Source: Anaerolineaceae bacterium
Lineage (GTDB): Bacteria; Chloroflexota; Anaerolineae; Anaerolineales; Anaerolineaceae
Length of the DNA stretch: 50,603 nucleotides
Direction of reading: 5' to 3'
Assembly (NCBI GenBank): GCA_019429225.1
Contig: JAHYJK010000008.1
Location: 1-50,603, forward strand
The notes beneath the pieces were generated by a model that worked only from the letters and a program-made list of their open reading frames with translations, was not told where the DNA came from and did no database searches. Positions 40,497 to 47,985 of this stretch are shown here, piece after piece; position 1 is the first letter of the stretch; each line of letters begins with the position of its first letter. Made by a program: the position numbers and the translations under genes.

Positions 40497-41624
40497 TTAT
40501 ACGTCTATTCGATACACACGGTGATTTTTAACCTCAACCCCACCCAGGGTGATTAAGTCTTTGCGCATCTGCTCGGCGCTCTCTGCTACCTGGGTGAACT
40601 CCGCATATTTAAAATGCTTAGATTTGACTGTTTTTTCCATTTCATAATACAGTAAAGCGTTGCCACCGCGACCATGGTACTCCTCCATGATACCCATTCC
40701 ATTCACAGATACCATATCTGCACGCCTGGATTCTCCCAGTAAATCCAGAATACTGAGTGGATTGAGTTGCCCTTTATGGCGTTGGAGCGCTCTTGATACA
40801 TCCGGAAAAGCAAATAAGAATCCAATGATCTTCTCGCCATCCATCAATACTTTAATCATTTTCGGATCGGCAAATAAGATCACATTTTCAATCGCCGTTT
40901 CTATTTCCCTTTTTGTATAGGGGTAATATTCCCAGTTCTTTACAAATACCTTGTTATAGATTTCGCCAATATCTTTTCCTACCGTTCTCAATTCTGATCT
41001 CGTTCGAAATCCACGTACGCTGATGGTGCCCTTTTCCAGTACCCGTTCCGCAACGCGTTTCACCTTCTCTGGCAAGGAGAATTTTGCTATCTCAATCTGG
41101 CAGGAAACAAAATCAACTTCTTTCTCAAAACCGTATTCTTCCATTAATCGAGGTAAGTAGGGCAGGTTATAGTTCATCATGATCATCATCTGGCGCTTAT
41201 CAAACCCTTCCACCAGAATGCCATATCCATCCCCCAGCCCAAAAGGTTTGGGACCAACAATCCTGTTTAAACCGCGTTTCGCTGCCCACTCCTTCCCTGC
41301 TTCAAATAGAGATTTGATTACTTCAATATCATTTTCCGATTCCAATAAATTAAAGTTGGCAATCCTTTTATTCTGAACCTGGTTGTAAAGTTTATTTTCC
41401 ATCATCGCGAACCGACCTACTGTTTGACCGTTTCGAACGGCAATAAATGCCTGGGCATCAGAATGTTCATAAAAAGGATGTTTTTTGGGATCCAGCATGT
41501 TGCGCACATCGACTTTCATAAAAGGCACCCATTGCGGTACTCCCTGGTACAATCGATATGGCAATTCAACAAACTCCCCTATGAAAGATTTGTTTTGACG
41601 GTTGACGGCTTCAATTTTTATCAT
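40497..41624 (-). CDS. Two-domain GNAT-like protein, function unknown
   Basis: 375 residues from ATG 41624, supported by GAGGAAA. The open frame runs further, but that part overlaps the promoter. Layout suggests two GNAT-like halves: the first with AFIAVRNGQTVGRFAMMENK and RGLNRIVGPKPFGLGDGYGILVEGFD (~85-145), the second with KVLMDGEKIIGFLFAFPDVS (~255-275) and VNGMGIMEEYHGRGGNALLYYEME (~310-335), whose YHGRGGNALL resembles the acetyl-CoA loop. I recognise this as a widespread uncharacterised family, but no substrate. Divergent from the M24 peptidase gene. Confidence 0.75.
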   Translation of the reverse strand: MIKIEAVNRQNKSFIGEFVELPYRLYQGVPQWVPFMKVDVRNMLDPKKHPFYEHSDAQAFIAVRNGQTVGRFAMMENKLYNQVQNKRIANFNLLESENDIEVIKSLFEAGKEWAAKRGLNRIVGPKPFGLGDGYGILVEGFDKRQMMIMMNYNLPYLPRLMEEYGFEKEVDFVSCQIEIAKFSLPEKVKRVAERVLEKGTISVRGFRTRSELRTVGKDIGEIYNKVFVKNWEYYPYTKREIETAIENVILFADPKMIKVLMDGEKIIGFLFAFPDVSRALQRHKGQLNPLSILDLLGESRRADMVSVNGMGIMEEYHGRGGNALLYYEMEKTVKSKHFKYAEFTQVAESAEQMRKDLITLGGVEVKNHRVYRIDV

Positions 41625-41658
41625 TTGATTTCCTCTTTTTTGGATAACAACTCCTATA

Positions 41659-41687
41659 ATAATAGCATTGGATATAATAATTGTTAA
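41659..41687 (-). promoter_or_regulatory. Promoter of the GNAT-like gene in a divergent promoter region
   Basis: On the minus strand TTAACA (41687-41682), 17-bp spacer, TATTAT (41664-41659). A plus-strand TATAAT at 41673-41678 lies within the same segment and may serve the M24 peptidase gene, so the two promoters overlap. Confidence 0.55.
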
Positions 41688-41729
41688 TCCATCGCAACCT
41701 TGATTTTTTTTCAACACAAAGGAGACTTC

Positions 41730-42917
41730 ATGACCACGTTAATTCAGGAAAAAGTGCGACAGGCACTCGATATATTAAAGGAAAAGGACATCGATCTCTG
41801 GTTGATCTTTGTTCGGGAAACGTCGGTTAATTCCGACCCGATCCTGCCCGTAATTTATGGGAACGAGACCCTTACCCGCCAGAGCGCTTTATTAATGCAC
41901 CAATCCGGCGAAACCATTGCCATCGTTGGCCGCATTGACGCAGAGACCAGCCGTTTAGTCGGAGCTTACCAGAACGTTATTCCCTGCGATGCTGGTATCA
42001 GTCAATACCTGTTATCTGAGTTACAGCGACTCAATCCTGCAAGAATTGCGATCAACACCAGCCTCAGCAATGTCATGGCAGATGGATTGAGCTATGGGAT
42101 GCACCAACTCCTGGTCAAGATGCTGGTAAACACTCCTTTTGTAGATCGTCTTTGTTCTGCTGAGGAAATCATCTCGGCTTTGAATGGTCGTAAAACACCC
42201 AGCGAAATTGCGCTTATCCAGGCTGCTGTGGATGAAACCTTCGAAATCTACCAGCAAACCTATAACTTCATGCAACCCGGTCAGACAGAAAAAGACGTGT
42301 CGGATTTTATGCATCAACAATTAGCTGATCGTAATCTCCTGGCTGCCTGGACCTATGAAGGCTGTCCGGCAGTCAATAGTGGCCCCGATTCCCCTGTCGG
42401 TCATGCTGCCCCGACTGACATCCAGCTTGAACGCGGTCACCTGGTGCATTTTGATTTTGGTGTCCAGAAGGATGGTTATTGCTCCGACATTCAACGCATG
42501 GTCTACCTGTTAAGACCAGGGGAAAGCGAAGCTCCAATTGAAGTGCAGCAAGGTTTCGACCTGGTACGCCAGGCCATTGAAGCTGCTCGTGTGGTATTAC
42601 ATCCTGGCGTCACCGGTCTGGAAGTTGATACAGCTGCCCGTAAGGTGATTACCGATGCGGGTTACCCCGAGTACCACTATGCCACCGGTCACCAATTAGG
42701 CAAGCGTGCCCATGATGGCGGCGGCATCCTTGGCCCCCAATGGGAAGTGTATGGCGATCTACCCAATCAGATCATTGAAAAAGACCAGGTCTACACCATT
42801 GAACTGGGGATAGCGTTGGACGGATACGGATATATTGGTCTGGAAGAGGATGTGTTGGTGACGGCACATGGAAATGAGTACCTGGGAGAACCGCAAACAA
42901 AACTGGTGCTGTTATAA
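41730..42917 (+). CDS. M24-family (Xaa-Pro aminopeptidase-like) metallopeptidase
   Basis: 395 residues from ATG 41730 (AAAGGAG 6 nt upstream). A creatinase-type N-terminal domain (~1-145) precedes the pita-bread catalytic domain. Metal ligands: first Asp in HFDFGVQKDGYCSDIQR (~243) and second Asp in the same block (~254), His in ATGHQLGKRAHDGGG (~327), Glu in YTIELGIAL (~363) and Glu in GLEEDVLVT (~378). Cleaves N-terminal residues before proline, or di/tripeptides. Cytoplasmic. Ends 26 bp from the convergent antitoxin gene. Confidence 0.92.
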   Translation: MTTLIQEKVRQALDILKEKDIDLWLIFVRETSVNSDPILPVIYGNETLTRQSALLMHQSGETIAIVGRIDAETSRLVGAYQNVIPCDAGISQYLLSELQRLNPARIAINTSLSNVMADGLSYGMHQLLVKMLVNTPFVDRLCSAEEIISALNGRKTPSEIALIQAAVDETFEIYQQTYNFMQPGQTEKDVSDFMHQQLADRNLLAAWTYEGCPAVNSGPDSPVGHAAPTDIQLERGHLVHFDFGVQKDGYCSDIQRMVYLLRPGESEAPIEVQQGFDLVRQAIEAARVVLHPGVTGLEVDTAARKVITDAGYPEYHYATGHQLGKRAHDGGGILGPQWEVYGDLPNQIIEKDQVYTIELGIALDGYGYIGLEEDVLVTAHGNEYLGEPQTKLVLL

Positions 42918-42943
42918 GACCCATTGATGTGAATTTAATTCAA

Positions 42944-43327
42944 TTAATCCGTATCACCCAGGATCATATCCAACGTAATCCCCAATTCTTTTGCAAGATC
43001 GGTTAATACCTTTATGGATCCGCGACGTTTATTCGTTTCCAATTGGGAGAGATACGGAATGCTGATGTCAATTTTCTTTGCTAACCCATCTTGTGTCATA
43101 CCCCGATATTCTCTGAATACTTTAATTGGATTTTGGCCTTCCAGTAACTTATCTACGACCTCAACAGGAAACAATTGCTCTTCACCATGCGCTAATGAAC
43201 TTTGAAAGCGATCAAAATCCTGAATATCATCTAACATTTCTGCTTTTTCTACCAAATGGAGATACTCATCATATGGAATAACAGCCCATTCCACTTCATC
43301 TTTATTCTTAATGATCTGAACATTCAT
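42944..43327 (-). CDS. XRE-type HTH antitoxin
   Basis: 127 residues. The C-terminal half (~65-127) is a Cro/CI HTH: IKVFREYRGMTQDGLAKKIDISIPYLSQLETNKRRGSIKVLTDLAKELGITLDMIL, with the usual recognition helix (SIPYLSQLE). The N-terminal half (~1-60, VIPYDEYLHLVEKAEMLDDIQDFD) resembles the short Phd/DUF-like segment found before HTH antitoxins and probably wraps the toxin. It starts 4 bp inside the toxin's stop codon (ATGA), giving the toxin-first order of HigBA-type modules. It should neutralise the toxin and repress the shared promoter. Confidence 0.87.
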   Translation of the reverse strand: MNVQIIKNKDEVEWAVIPYDEYLHLVEKAEMLDDIQDFDRFQSSLAHGEEQLFPVEVVDKLLEGQNPIKVFREYRGMTQDGLAKKIDISIPYLSQLETNKRRGSIKVLTDLAKELGITLDMILGDTD

Positions 43328-43581
43328 TTGTAAACATCTCCTCTGGATCCAATCTTCACAATAATTATGATCAATTCATCATTCTTTAGTTCATAAATGA
43401 TCCGCCATTCACCAACTCTTAATCGATATCCTGATCTACCATGAAGTTTTTTTGTGTCCAAAATTGGATTGTGTGGATCCAATGATAATAAATCAATTTT
43501 TTTCCTGATTAACATAGCTGTTTTTTTTGGTAGTTTTTGAAGTGCTTTAACAGCCTGCGTTGAAAATAATAATCTGTACAC
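43324..43581 (-). CDS. RelE/ParE-superfamily toxin
   Basis: 85 residues. Family pattern: LLFSTQAVKALQKLPKKTAMLIRKKIDLLSLDP (~4-36), then LHGRSGYRLRVGEWRIIYELKNDELIIIIVKIGSRGDVYK (~45-85), matching the RelE core with conserved GxxxRLRVGxxRxxY and the C-terminal IGxRxxVY. RelE-like members cleave mRNA on the ribosome; ParE-like ones poison gyrase, and sequence alone does not decide. Start is GTG at 43581, six nt downstream of an extended -10 box and without a Shine-Dalgarno, so translation would be from a leaderless mRNA. Confidence 0.88.
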   Translation of the reverse strand: MYRLLFSTQAVKALQKLPKKTAMLIRKKIDLLSLDPHNPILDTKKLHGRSGYRLRVGEWRIIYELKNDELIIIIVKIGSRGDVYK

Positions 43582-43585
43582 AATT

Positions 43586-43632
43586 ATATATTAGCATAAA
43601 GCTAATATATTGTCAATAAATATAAGCTTATA
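43586..43632 (-). promoter_or_regulatory. Toxin/antitoxin promoter with overlapping operators
   Basis: On the minus strand TTGACA (43616-43611), 17-bp spacer and extended -10 TGC-TAATAT (-10 at 43593-43588). The inverted repeat ATATATTAGC (43586-43595) / GCTAATATAT (43601-43610) covers the spacer and the -10. A second palindrome, TATAAGCTTATA (43621-43632), lies just upstream of the -35. This is the expected layout for repression by the HTH antitoxin. Confidence 0.75.
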
Positions 43633-43640
43633 TATTAATA

Positions 43641-43673
43641 TAAAAAGCAGGGTGAATATCCATTCACCCTGCT
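43641..43673 (-). terminator. Terminator of the liv operon
   Basis: 12-bp arms AGCAGGGTGAAT (43646-43657) / ATTCACCCTGCT (43662-43673), followed on the minus strand by TTTTTATA. It separates livF from the toxin/antitoxin promoter. Confidence 0.9.
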
Positions 43674-43700
43674 TTCATTGGAGTTCATTTTGTTGGTAGC

Positions 43701-44411
43701 TTATCCACCGCCTAAATACGCTTCTTTCACCATTGGATCTTCCAACAAATCACCGGCGTCCCCTTCCAGCACAATCTTGCCGGTCTCGAACACGTAACCA
43801 CGATCAGCAATTGACAATGCCATCTGGGCGTTTTGTTCCACCAGCAGGATTGAAGTTCCCTGCTGATTAATCTCGCGAATGATATCAAAGATCTGTTCCA
43901 CGATGATGGGTGCCAGACCCATGGAAGGTTCATCCAGCAGTAACAATTGTGGACGAGCCATCAACCCACGGGCAATCGCCAACATTTGTTGTTCGCCACC
44001 TGAGAGGGTACCTCCCAACTGTTTGCGCCTCTCTTGTAAACGCGGAAACTTTCCAAATACCATTTCGATGTCCGCTTCAATCCGTTGACGATCAGAATAA
44101 ATATAAGCGCCCATTTCCAGATTTTCCACCACCGACATTTTGGGGAAGATTCTCCTTCCCTCTGGTACCTGGACGATTCCCCTGGTAACAATATCCTGGG
44201 GTGGTGTTTCCACAATGGATTCACCTTTGTAGCGTATATCACCAGTAGTGGGTTTATTCAGACGGGAAATCGTGTTCAATGTGGTTGATTTTCCAGCACC
44301 ATTCGCGCCAATCAAAGCCACAATTTCACCCTCTTCCAGGTGAAAGGAGATCCCTTTTAATGCGTGGATAGCGCCATAATGTACGTTAAGATTTTCAACT
44401 TCAAGCATCAT
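43701..44411 (-). CDS. livF: Branched-chain amino-acid ABC transporter ATPase LivF
   Basis: 236 residues from ATG 44411 (44408 equally possible), which overlaps the end of livG. ABC ATPase signatures: Walker A ALIGANGAGKSTTLN (~35-49), signature TLSGGEQQMLAIARGLM (~135-151), Walker B LLLLDEPSMGLAP (~156-168) and the switch His replaced in the usual LivF way by SILLVEQNAQMAL. The short length and the VPEGRRIFPKMSVVENLEMGAY motif distinguish LivF from LivG. Forms the cytoplasmic ATPase pair with LivG for leucine/isoleucine/valine uptake. Last gene of the operon, followed by a strong terminator. Confidence 0.95.
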   Translation of the reverse strand: MMLEVENLNVHYGAIHALKGISFHLEEGEIVALIGANGAGKSTTLNTISRLNKPTTGDIRYKGESIVETPPQDIVTRGIVQVPEGRRIFPKMSVVENLEMGAYIYSDRQRIEADIEMVFGKFPRLQERRKQLGGTLSGGEQQMLAIARGLMARPQLLLLDEPSMGLAPIIVEQIFDIIREINQQGTSILLVEQNAQMALSIADRGYVFETGKIVLEGDAGDLLEDPMVKEAYLGGG

Positions 44412-45213
44412 GCGTTTTCTCCCGTCGATATTTTTCGGATAAGGCGGCCGCCCCAGGTCCCAGATAGGCTTCAATCACGCGTGGATTGGCCTGTATTTCT
44501 TTGGGATTCCCCTCGGCAATCTTTTGTCCATAATCCAGTACTGAAATCTGATCAGAAATGTTCATCACCACACGCATGTCATGTTCGATCAGGATAATCG
44601 TGATTTCCAGATCATCGCGGATGTGACGGATGAAATCCTTCATGGCATCTGTTTCCTGAGGATTCATCCCAGCAGTGGGTTCATCCAGCAATAATAATTT
44701 GGGCTGGTTGGCTAATGCCCGTGCAATTTCCAGGCGTCGCTGAGCTCCATATGGTAAGTTTAATGCCAGGTTATCCCCCAACCCAGCCAGGCCTACATAA
44801 TGTAATAAGCGGCTGGCTTCGTTGATGATGTGTTTCTGTTCTTTCTGGTAATCGGGTGTTTTTAACATCGCTTTCATCCAGCCATGTTTAAGGTGTGGTT
44901 CAAAGCCCACCATTACATTCTCAACAGCAGACATGTTTTTAAACAAGCGAATATTCTGGTACGTTCGGGCAATCCCCATGGCTGCCACCTTATCAGTAAG
45001 CATACCCTGGATTTTACGCCCATTAAACAATACGTCCCCAAGTTCTGGTGTGTAAAATCCAGAAATGCAGTTGAACAAAGTTGTTTTTCCAGCGCCATTT
45101 GGACCAATAATACTGGCTATTGCACCTTCAGGAACGACAAGATCAACTTTATTTACTGCTACCAGACCACCAAATATTTTTGATACCTGACGAGCTTCGA
45201 GCACCGTTTTCAT
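44401..45213 (-). CDS. livG: Branched-chain amino-acid ABC transporter ATPase LivG
   Basis: 270 residues. Walker A IIGPNGAGKTTLFNCISGFY (~35-54), GIARTYQNIRLFKNMSAVENVMVG (LivG-specific Q-loop region, ~80-103), signature LPYGAQRRLEIARALA (~158-173), Walker B LLLLDEPTAGMNPQE (~177-191) and switch IILIEHDMRVVMNISD (~210-225). The LivG-type C-terminus GNPKEIQANPRVIEAYLG is present. Partner of LivF. Its ATG overlaps the livM stop by 4 bp, so the operon is tightly coupled. Confidence 0.95.
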   Translation of the reverse strand: MKTVLEARQVSKIFGGLVAVNKVDLVVPEGAIASIIGPNGAGKTTLFNCISGFYTPELGDVLFNGRKIQGMLTDKVAAMGIARTYQNIRLFKNMSAVENVMVGFEPHLKHGWMKAMLKTPDYQKEQKHIINEASRLLHYVGLAGLGDNLALNLPYGAQRRLEIARALANQPKLLLLDEPTAGMNPQETDAMKDFIRHIRDDLEITIILIEHDMRVVMNISDQISVLDYGQKIAEGNPKEIQANPRVIEAYLGPGAAALSEKYRREKTHDA

Positions 45214-46781
45214 TTCTCACCTCCAGCTGTAGCAGGCAAGGGTACCGGTTCATGATCCTGTTCGACAGGCACCTCCAGTTTGGGTCGTCTGGCTGGCCAT
45301 AACCCTTCAGGACGGATGATCATCATCACAACCAGCAATGCACCAAAAACCAATAAACGGTAACTTTCCAACTCCCTAAGAATCTCTGGTAGACCTTTTA
45401 AGGCAAAAGCTCCTAAAACGACACCCGGGATACTGCCCATACCGCCTACAATCACCAACACCAGCACGTTAATCGAGACCATCAAGGCATGATCTTCGGG
45501 GCCGGTGAATTGGTTGCGCGAAGCAAACAATGCGCCTCCCAATCCCGCAAAAGCAGCACCCAGGGACAGTGCTAATAATTTATATTTTTGAGTATCAACA
45601 CCCGTTGCCTGTGCAACCGTCTCATCCTGACTGATTGCCAGCCAGGCGCGACCAATACTTGATTCCTGCCAGCGTCTGGCAAGAAAGATCGAAAGCAACA
45701 CAGCCAGAATAATCAAATACATGAAATCAACATCGGTTGTAAATGACCGGCCAAATAATGTGGGACCAGCAATATTTCGCACACCTCTTGGCCCCATGGT
45801 GAAATCTTTTAATATATCACTGCGCAATAAAATTCGGATGATCTCCCCAAAACCCAAAGTCACAATTGCCAGATAATCACCTCGCAACCGCATGATGGGT
45901 AAGCCAATCAAAATACCTGATAAAGCAGCTGCCAAAACCGCCACCCCCAGAGCAATCCAGAAATTCCAGACCAGGTTATGTGGTTCAGGTGAAGTAGTCA
46001 GAGCGAAGGTATAAGCACCAATGGCAAAGAAAGCTACATAGCCCAACACCAATTGACCAGAAAGACCAACAATAATGTTCAAACCGAGACCCAACAGAAC
46101 GTAGATGCCAACGGTTCCCATTACATAATTCCAGTAAGCACCCCAGGTGCGTGGTAATAAGACCAATAAGAGCAGCACCACACCCATTAGAACATAACTA
46201 ACATAGGGGTTTCCCTGCAACTTACCCAACCACCGATCCTGTGACCATTTCTGAATGGACTCTCGCGTTGATTTCACGCGTTCCCGGCTGCGTTCGCTGG
46301 CTACAGCTAGAAAACCACCTATGACTGCCATTAATGTGCTGTAGAAAACATGAATTAATCCACCTACAACAATAGTCTGATTAAATAGGAAGAACCTGAC
46401 AGACTCAGAGGAGAGTTGGCTCAGGTAAGTACGCAAGTTGATTCCACTATTATTAAGCGCTCCTACAATCAGCGCATAGACCATCACCAAAACACCTGCT
46501 ACTAAACCGGCAATCGCTGAGCGACCAAGAACCTTTTTTACACTAAGTGTCTCATGTTTATCCTGTCGGGATGCGCGCCAACCATTCCATATTCCCAATA
46601 AACCCAAAAATATGAGGAAACTGCTGATGGAAGGGATTTGACCTACCCCTAAAGATTGACCTAATGCTTTCTGTATCAAACCTGAAAATACGACCGTGAA
46701 ACCAATCAACGCAAAAAATATGACAATGATTCCAAACACCAAACCACTCGCGGCGGATTTTTGAATAGATTGCTTGTTCAT
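45210..46781 (-). CDS. livM: Branched-chain amino-acid ABC transporter permease LivM with N-terminal extension
   Basis: 523 residues, about 200 longer than a minimal LivM. The family core begins near 195 (SYVLMGVVLLLLVLLP) and includes GLNIIVGLSGQLVLGYVAFFAIGAYTFAL (~235-262), MRLRGDYLAIVTLGFGEIIRI (~300-320), GVRNIAGPTLFG, RAWLAISQDETVAQATGVDTQKYKLLALSLGAAFAGLGGALFA and the C-terminal IPGVVLGAFALKGLPEILRE. The extra N-terminus holds about four more TM helices (~15-35, 45-60, 85-110, 130-165) of unknown role. Overlaps livH by 4 bp and livG by 4 bp. Confidence 0.93.
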   Translation of the reverse strand: MNKQSIQKSAASGLVFGIIVIFFALIGFTVVFSGLIQKALGQSLGVGQIPSISSFLIFLGLLGIWNGWRASRQDKHETLSVKKVLGRSAIAGLVAGVLVMVYALIVGALNNSGINLRTYLSQLSSESVRFFLFNQTIVVGGLIHVFYSTLMAVIGGFLAVASERSRERVKSTRESIQKWSQDRWLGKLQGNPYVSYVLMGVVLLLLVLLPRTWGAYWNYVMGTVGIYVLLGLGLNIIVGLSGQLVLGYVAFFAIGAYTFALTTSPEPHNLVWNFWIALGVAVLAAALSGILIGLPIMRLRGDYLAIVTLGFGEIIRILLRSDILKDFTMGPRGVRNIAGPTLFGRSFTTDVDFMYLIILAVLLSIFLARRWQESSIGRAWLAISQDETVAQATGVDTQKYKLLALSLGAAFAGLGGALFASRNQFTGPEDHALMVSINVLVLVIVGGMGSIPGVVLGAFALKGLPEILRELESYRLLVFGALLVVMMIIRPEGLWPARRPKLEVPVEQDHEPVPLPATAGGEK

Positions 46782-47884
46782 ACCTTCTCCTCCGTTAGGG
46801 CTTCACCTAAAATTCCGGATGGACGGAAAATCAATACCAGGATCAGAATGGTAAAAGCTAGAACGTCTTTCAACTGGAAATCTATCCCCAGCACTGCTGG
46901 TCCTACCGACTCCACTATTCCCAGGAACATCCCGCCTAACATAGCACCCGGTATGTTGCCAATTCCACCTAAAACCGCAGCTGTGAATGCTTTAATACCT
47001 GGTAAAAATCCAACAAAATAGTTAAACAACCCGTTGTGAATACCCCACATCACCCCCGCTGCACCAGCCAGTGCACCACTGATAACAAATGTACGGCTGA
47101 TGATTTGGTCAACATTGATACCCATCAAGGCTGCAGTTTTCTTATCCTGTGCAACCGCGCGCATCGCGCGACCCAATTTCGTGCGTTGTACCAATAGATA
47201 AAGACCTACCATTAAGATTGCAGATAAAATTAAAGAAAAAATACCCGTATACGTCAGAACAACCGTACTGCCTGCAACTTCAAGATTCCAACCGATTCCA
47301 CGATCTAAAACCACCGGGTTTATGTATTGGCGACGTTGTGGACCAAATAATAATTGACCCGCATTTTGCAGGAAAATGGAGGCACCAATCGCACTGATTA
47401 ATGGAACCAATCGAGGAGCACCTCTTAATGGCCGGTAGGCAATCTTTTCAAGGAACAGCCCTGAGAGCGCTGCGATCGTCATCCCGGCTAAAAACGCAAG
47501 CAGAATAGCTATGACCGGATAGGCGTTCAGAAAAGATAACTGGCTGCCATCTGCGCCACTCACCTGGATGGCATTGAATGCTTCAAACACAAAATAACCA
47601 CCAAATGTGCCGATCATCATCACTTCACCATGTGCAAAATTGATCATGAACAAAATACCATATACCAATGTATAACCAATTGCAATCAGTGCATACATTC
47701 CACCGATGATCAACCCAGAAACAGAAAGTCGCAGCCAGGTGTCTGCCCCGAACTGCGACTTTGCAGCAACATCCATTGCACGCACAATAATAAGCGCAAG
47801 CAAAAGAAGCGCTGCAATAATTCGAATAATTCGGATACTATTCTGGGGCAATGTAAGCGAGAACTTTTTACGCAAAGCTTCCAT
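46778..47884 (-). CDS. livH: Branched-chain amino-acid ABC transporter permease LivH
   Basis: 368 residues, with a longer N-terminus than usual (an extra helix at ~18-38 before the family start LRLSVSGLIIGGMYALIAIGYTLVYGILFMINFAHGEVMMIGTFGGYFVF, ~55-105). The FAHGEVMM motif is diagnostic. Later LVPLISAIGASIFLQNAG, RAMRAVAQDKKTAALMGINVDQIISRTFVISGALAGAAGVMWG and GIKAFTAAVLGGIGNIPGAMLGGMFLGIVES are also canonical. Pairs with LivM in the membrane. GGAGG about 9 nt upstream. Separated from livJ by a hairpin. Confidence 0.95.
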   Translation of the reverse strand: MEALRKKFSLTLPQNSIRIIRIIAALLLLALIIVRAMDVAAKSQFGADTWLRLSVSGLIIGGMYALIAIGYTLVYGILFMINFAHGEVMMIGTFGGYFVFEAFNAIQVSGADGSQLSFLNAYPVIAILLAFLAGMTIAALSGLFLEKIAYRPLRGAPRLVPLISAIGASIFLQNAGQLLFGPQRRQYINPVVLDRGIGWNLEVAGSTVVLTYTGIFSLILSAILMVGLYLLVQRTKLGRAMRAVAQDKKTAALMGINVDQIISRTFVISGALAGAAGVMWGIHNGLFNYFVGFLPGIKAFTAAVLGGIGNIPGAMLGGMFLGIVESVGPAVLGIDFQLKDVLAFTILILVLIFRPSGILGEALTEEKV

Positions 47885-47934
47885 TGAGCCTCCAATGTGT
47901 TCAAGTTAGGATTTTTCTATCATACCACAGGGAA

Positions 47935-47964
47935 ACTGCGGAAAGGGTTTTTCCTCTCCGCAGT
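47935..47964 (-). promoter_or_regulatory. Intercistronic hairpin between livJ and livH
   Basis: ACTGCGGA (47935-47942) / TCCGCAGT (47957-47964). On the minus strand no good U-run follows. Position after the binding-protein gene suggests mRNA 3'-end protection or partial termination, giving more LivJ than permease. Confidence 0.55.
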
Positions 47965-47985
47965 GACCCTAAAATTTCAAAACTC

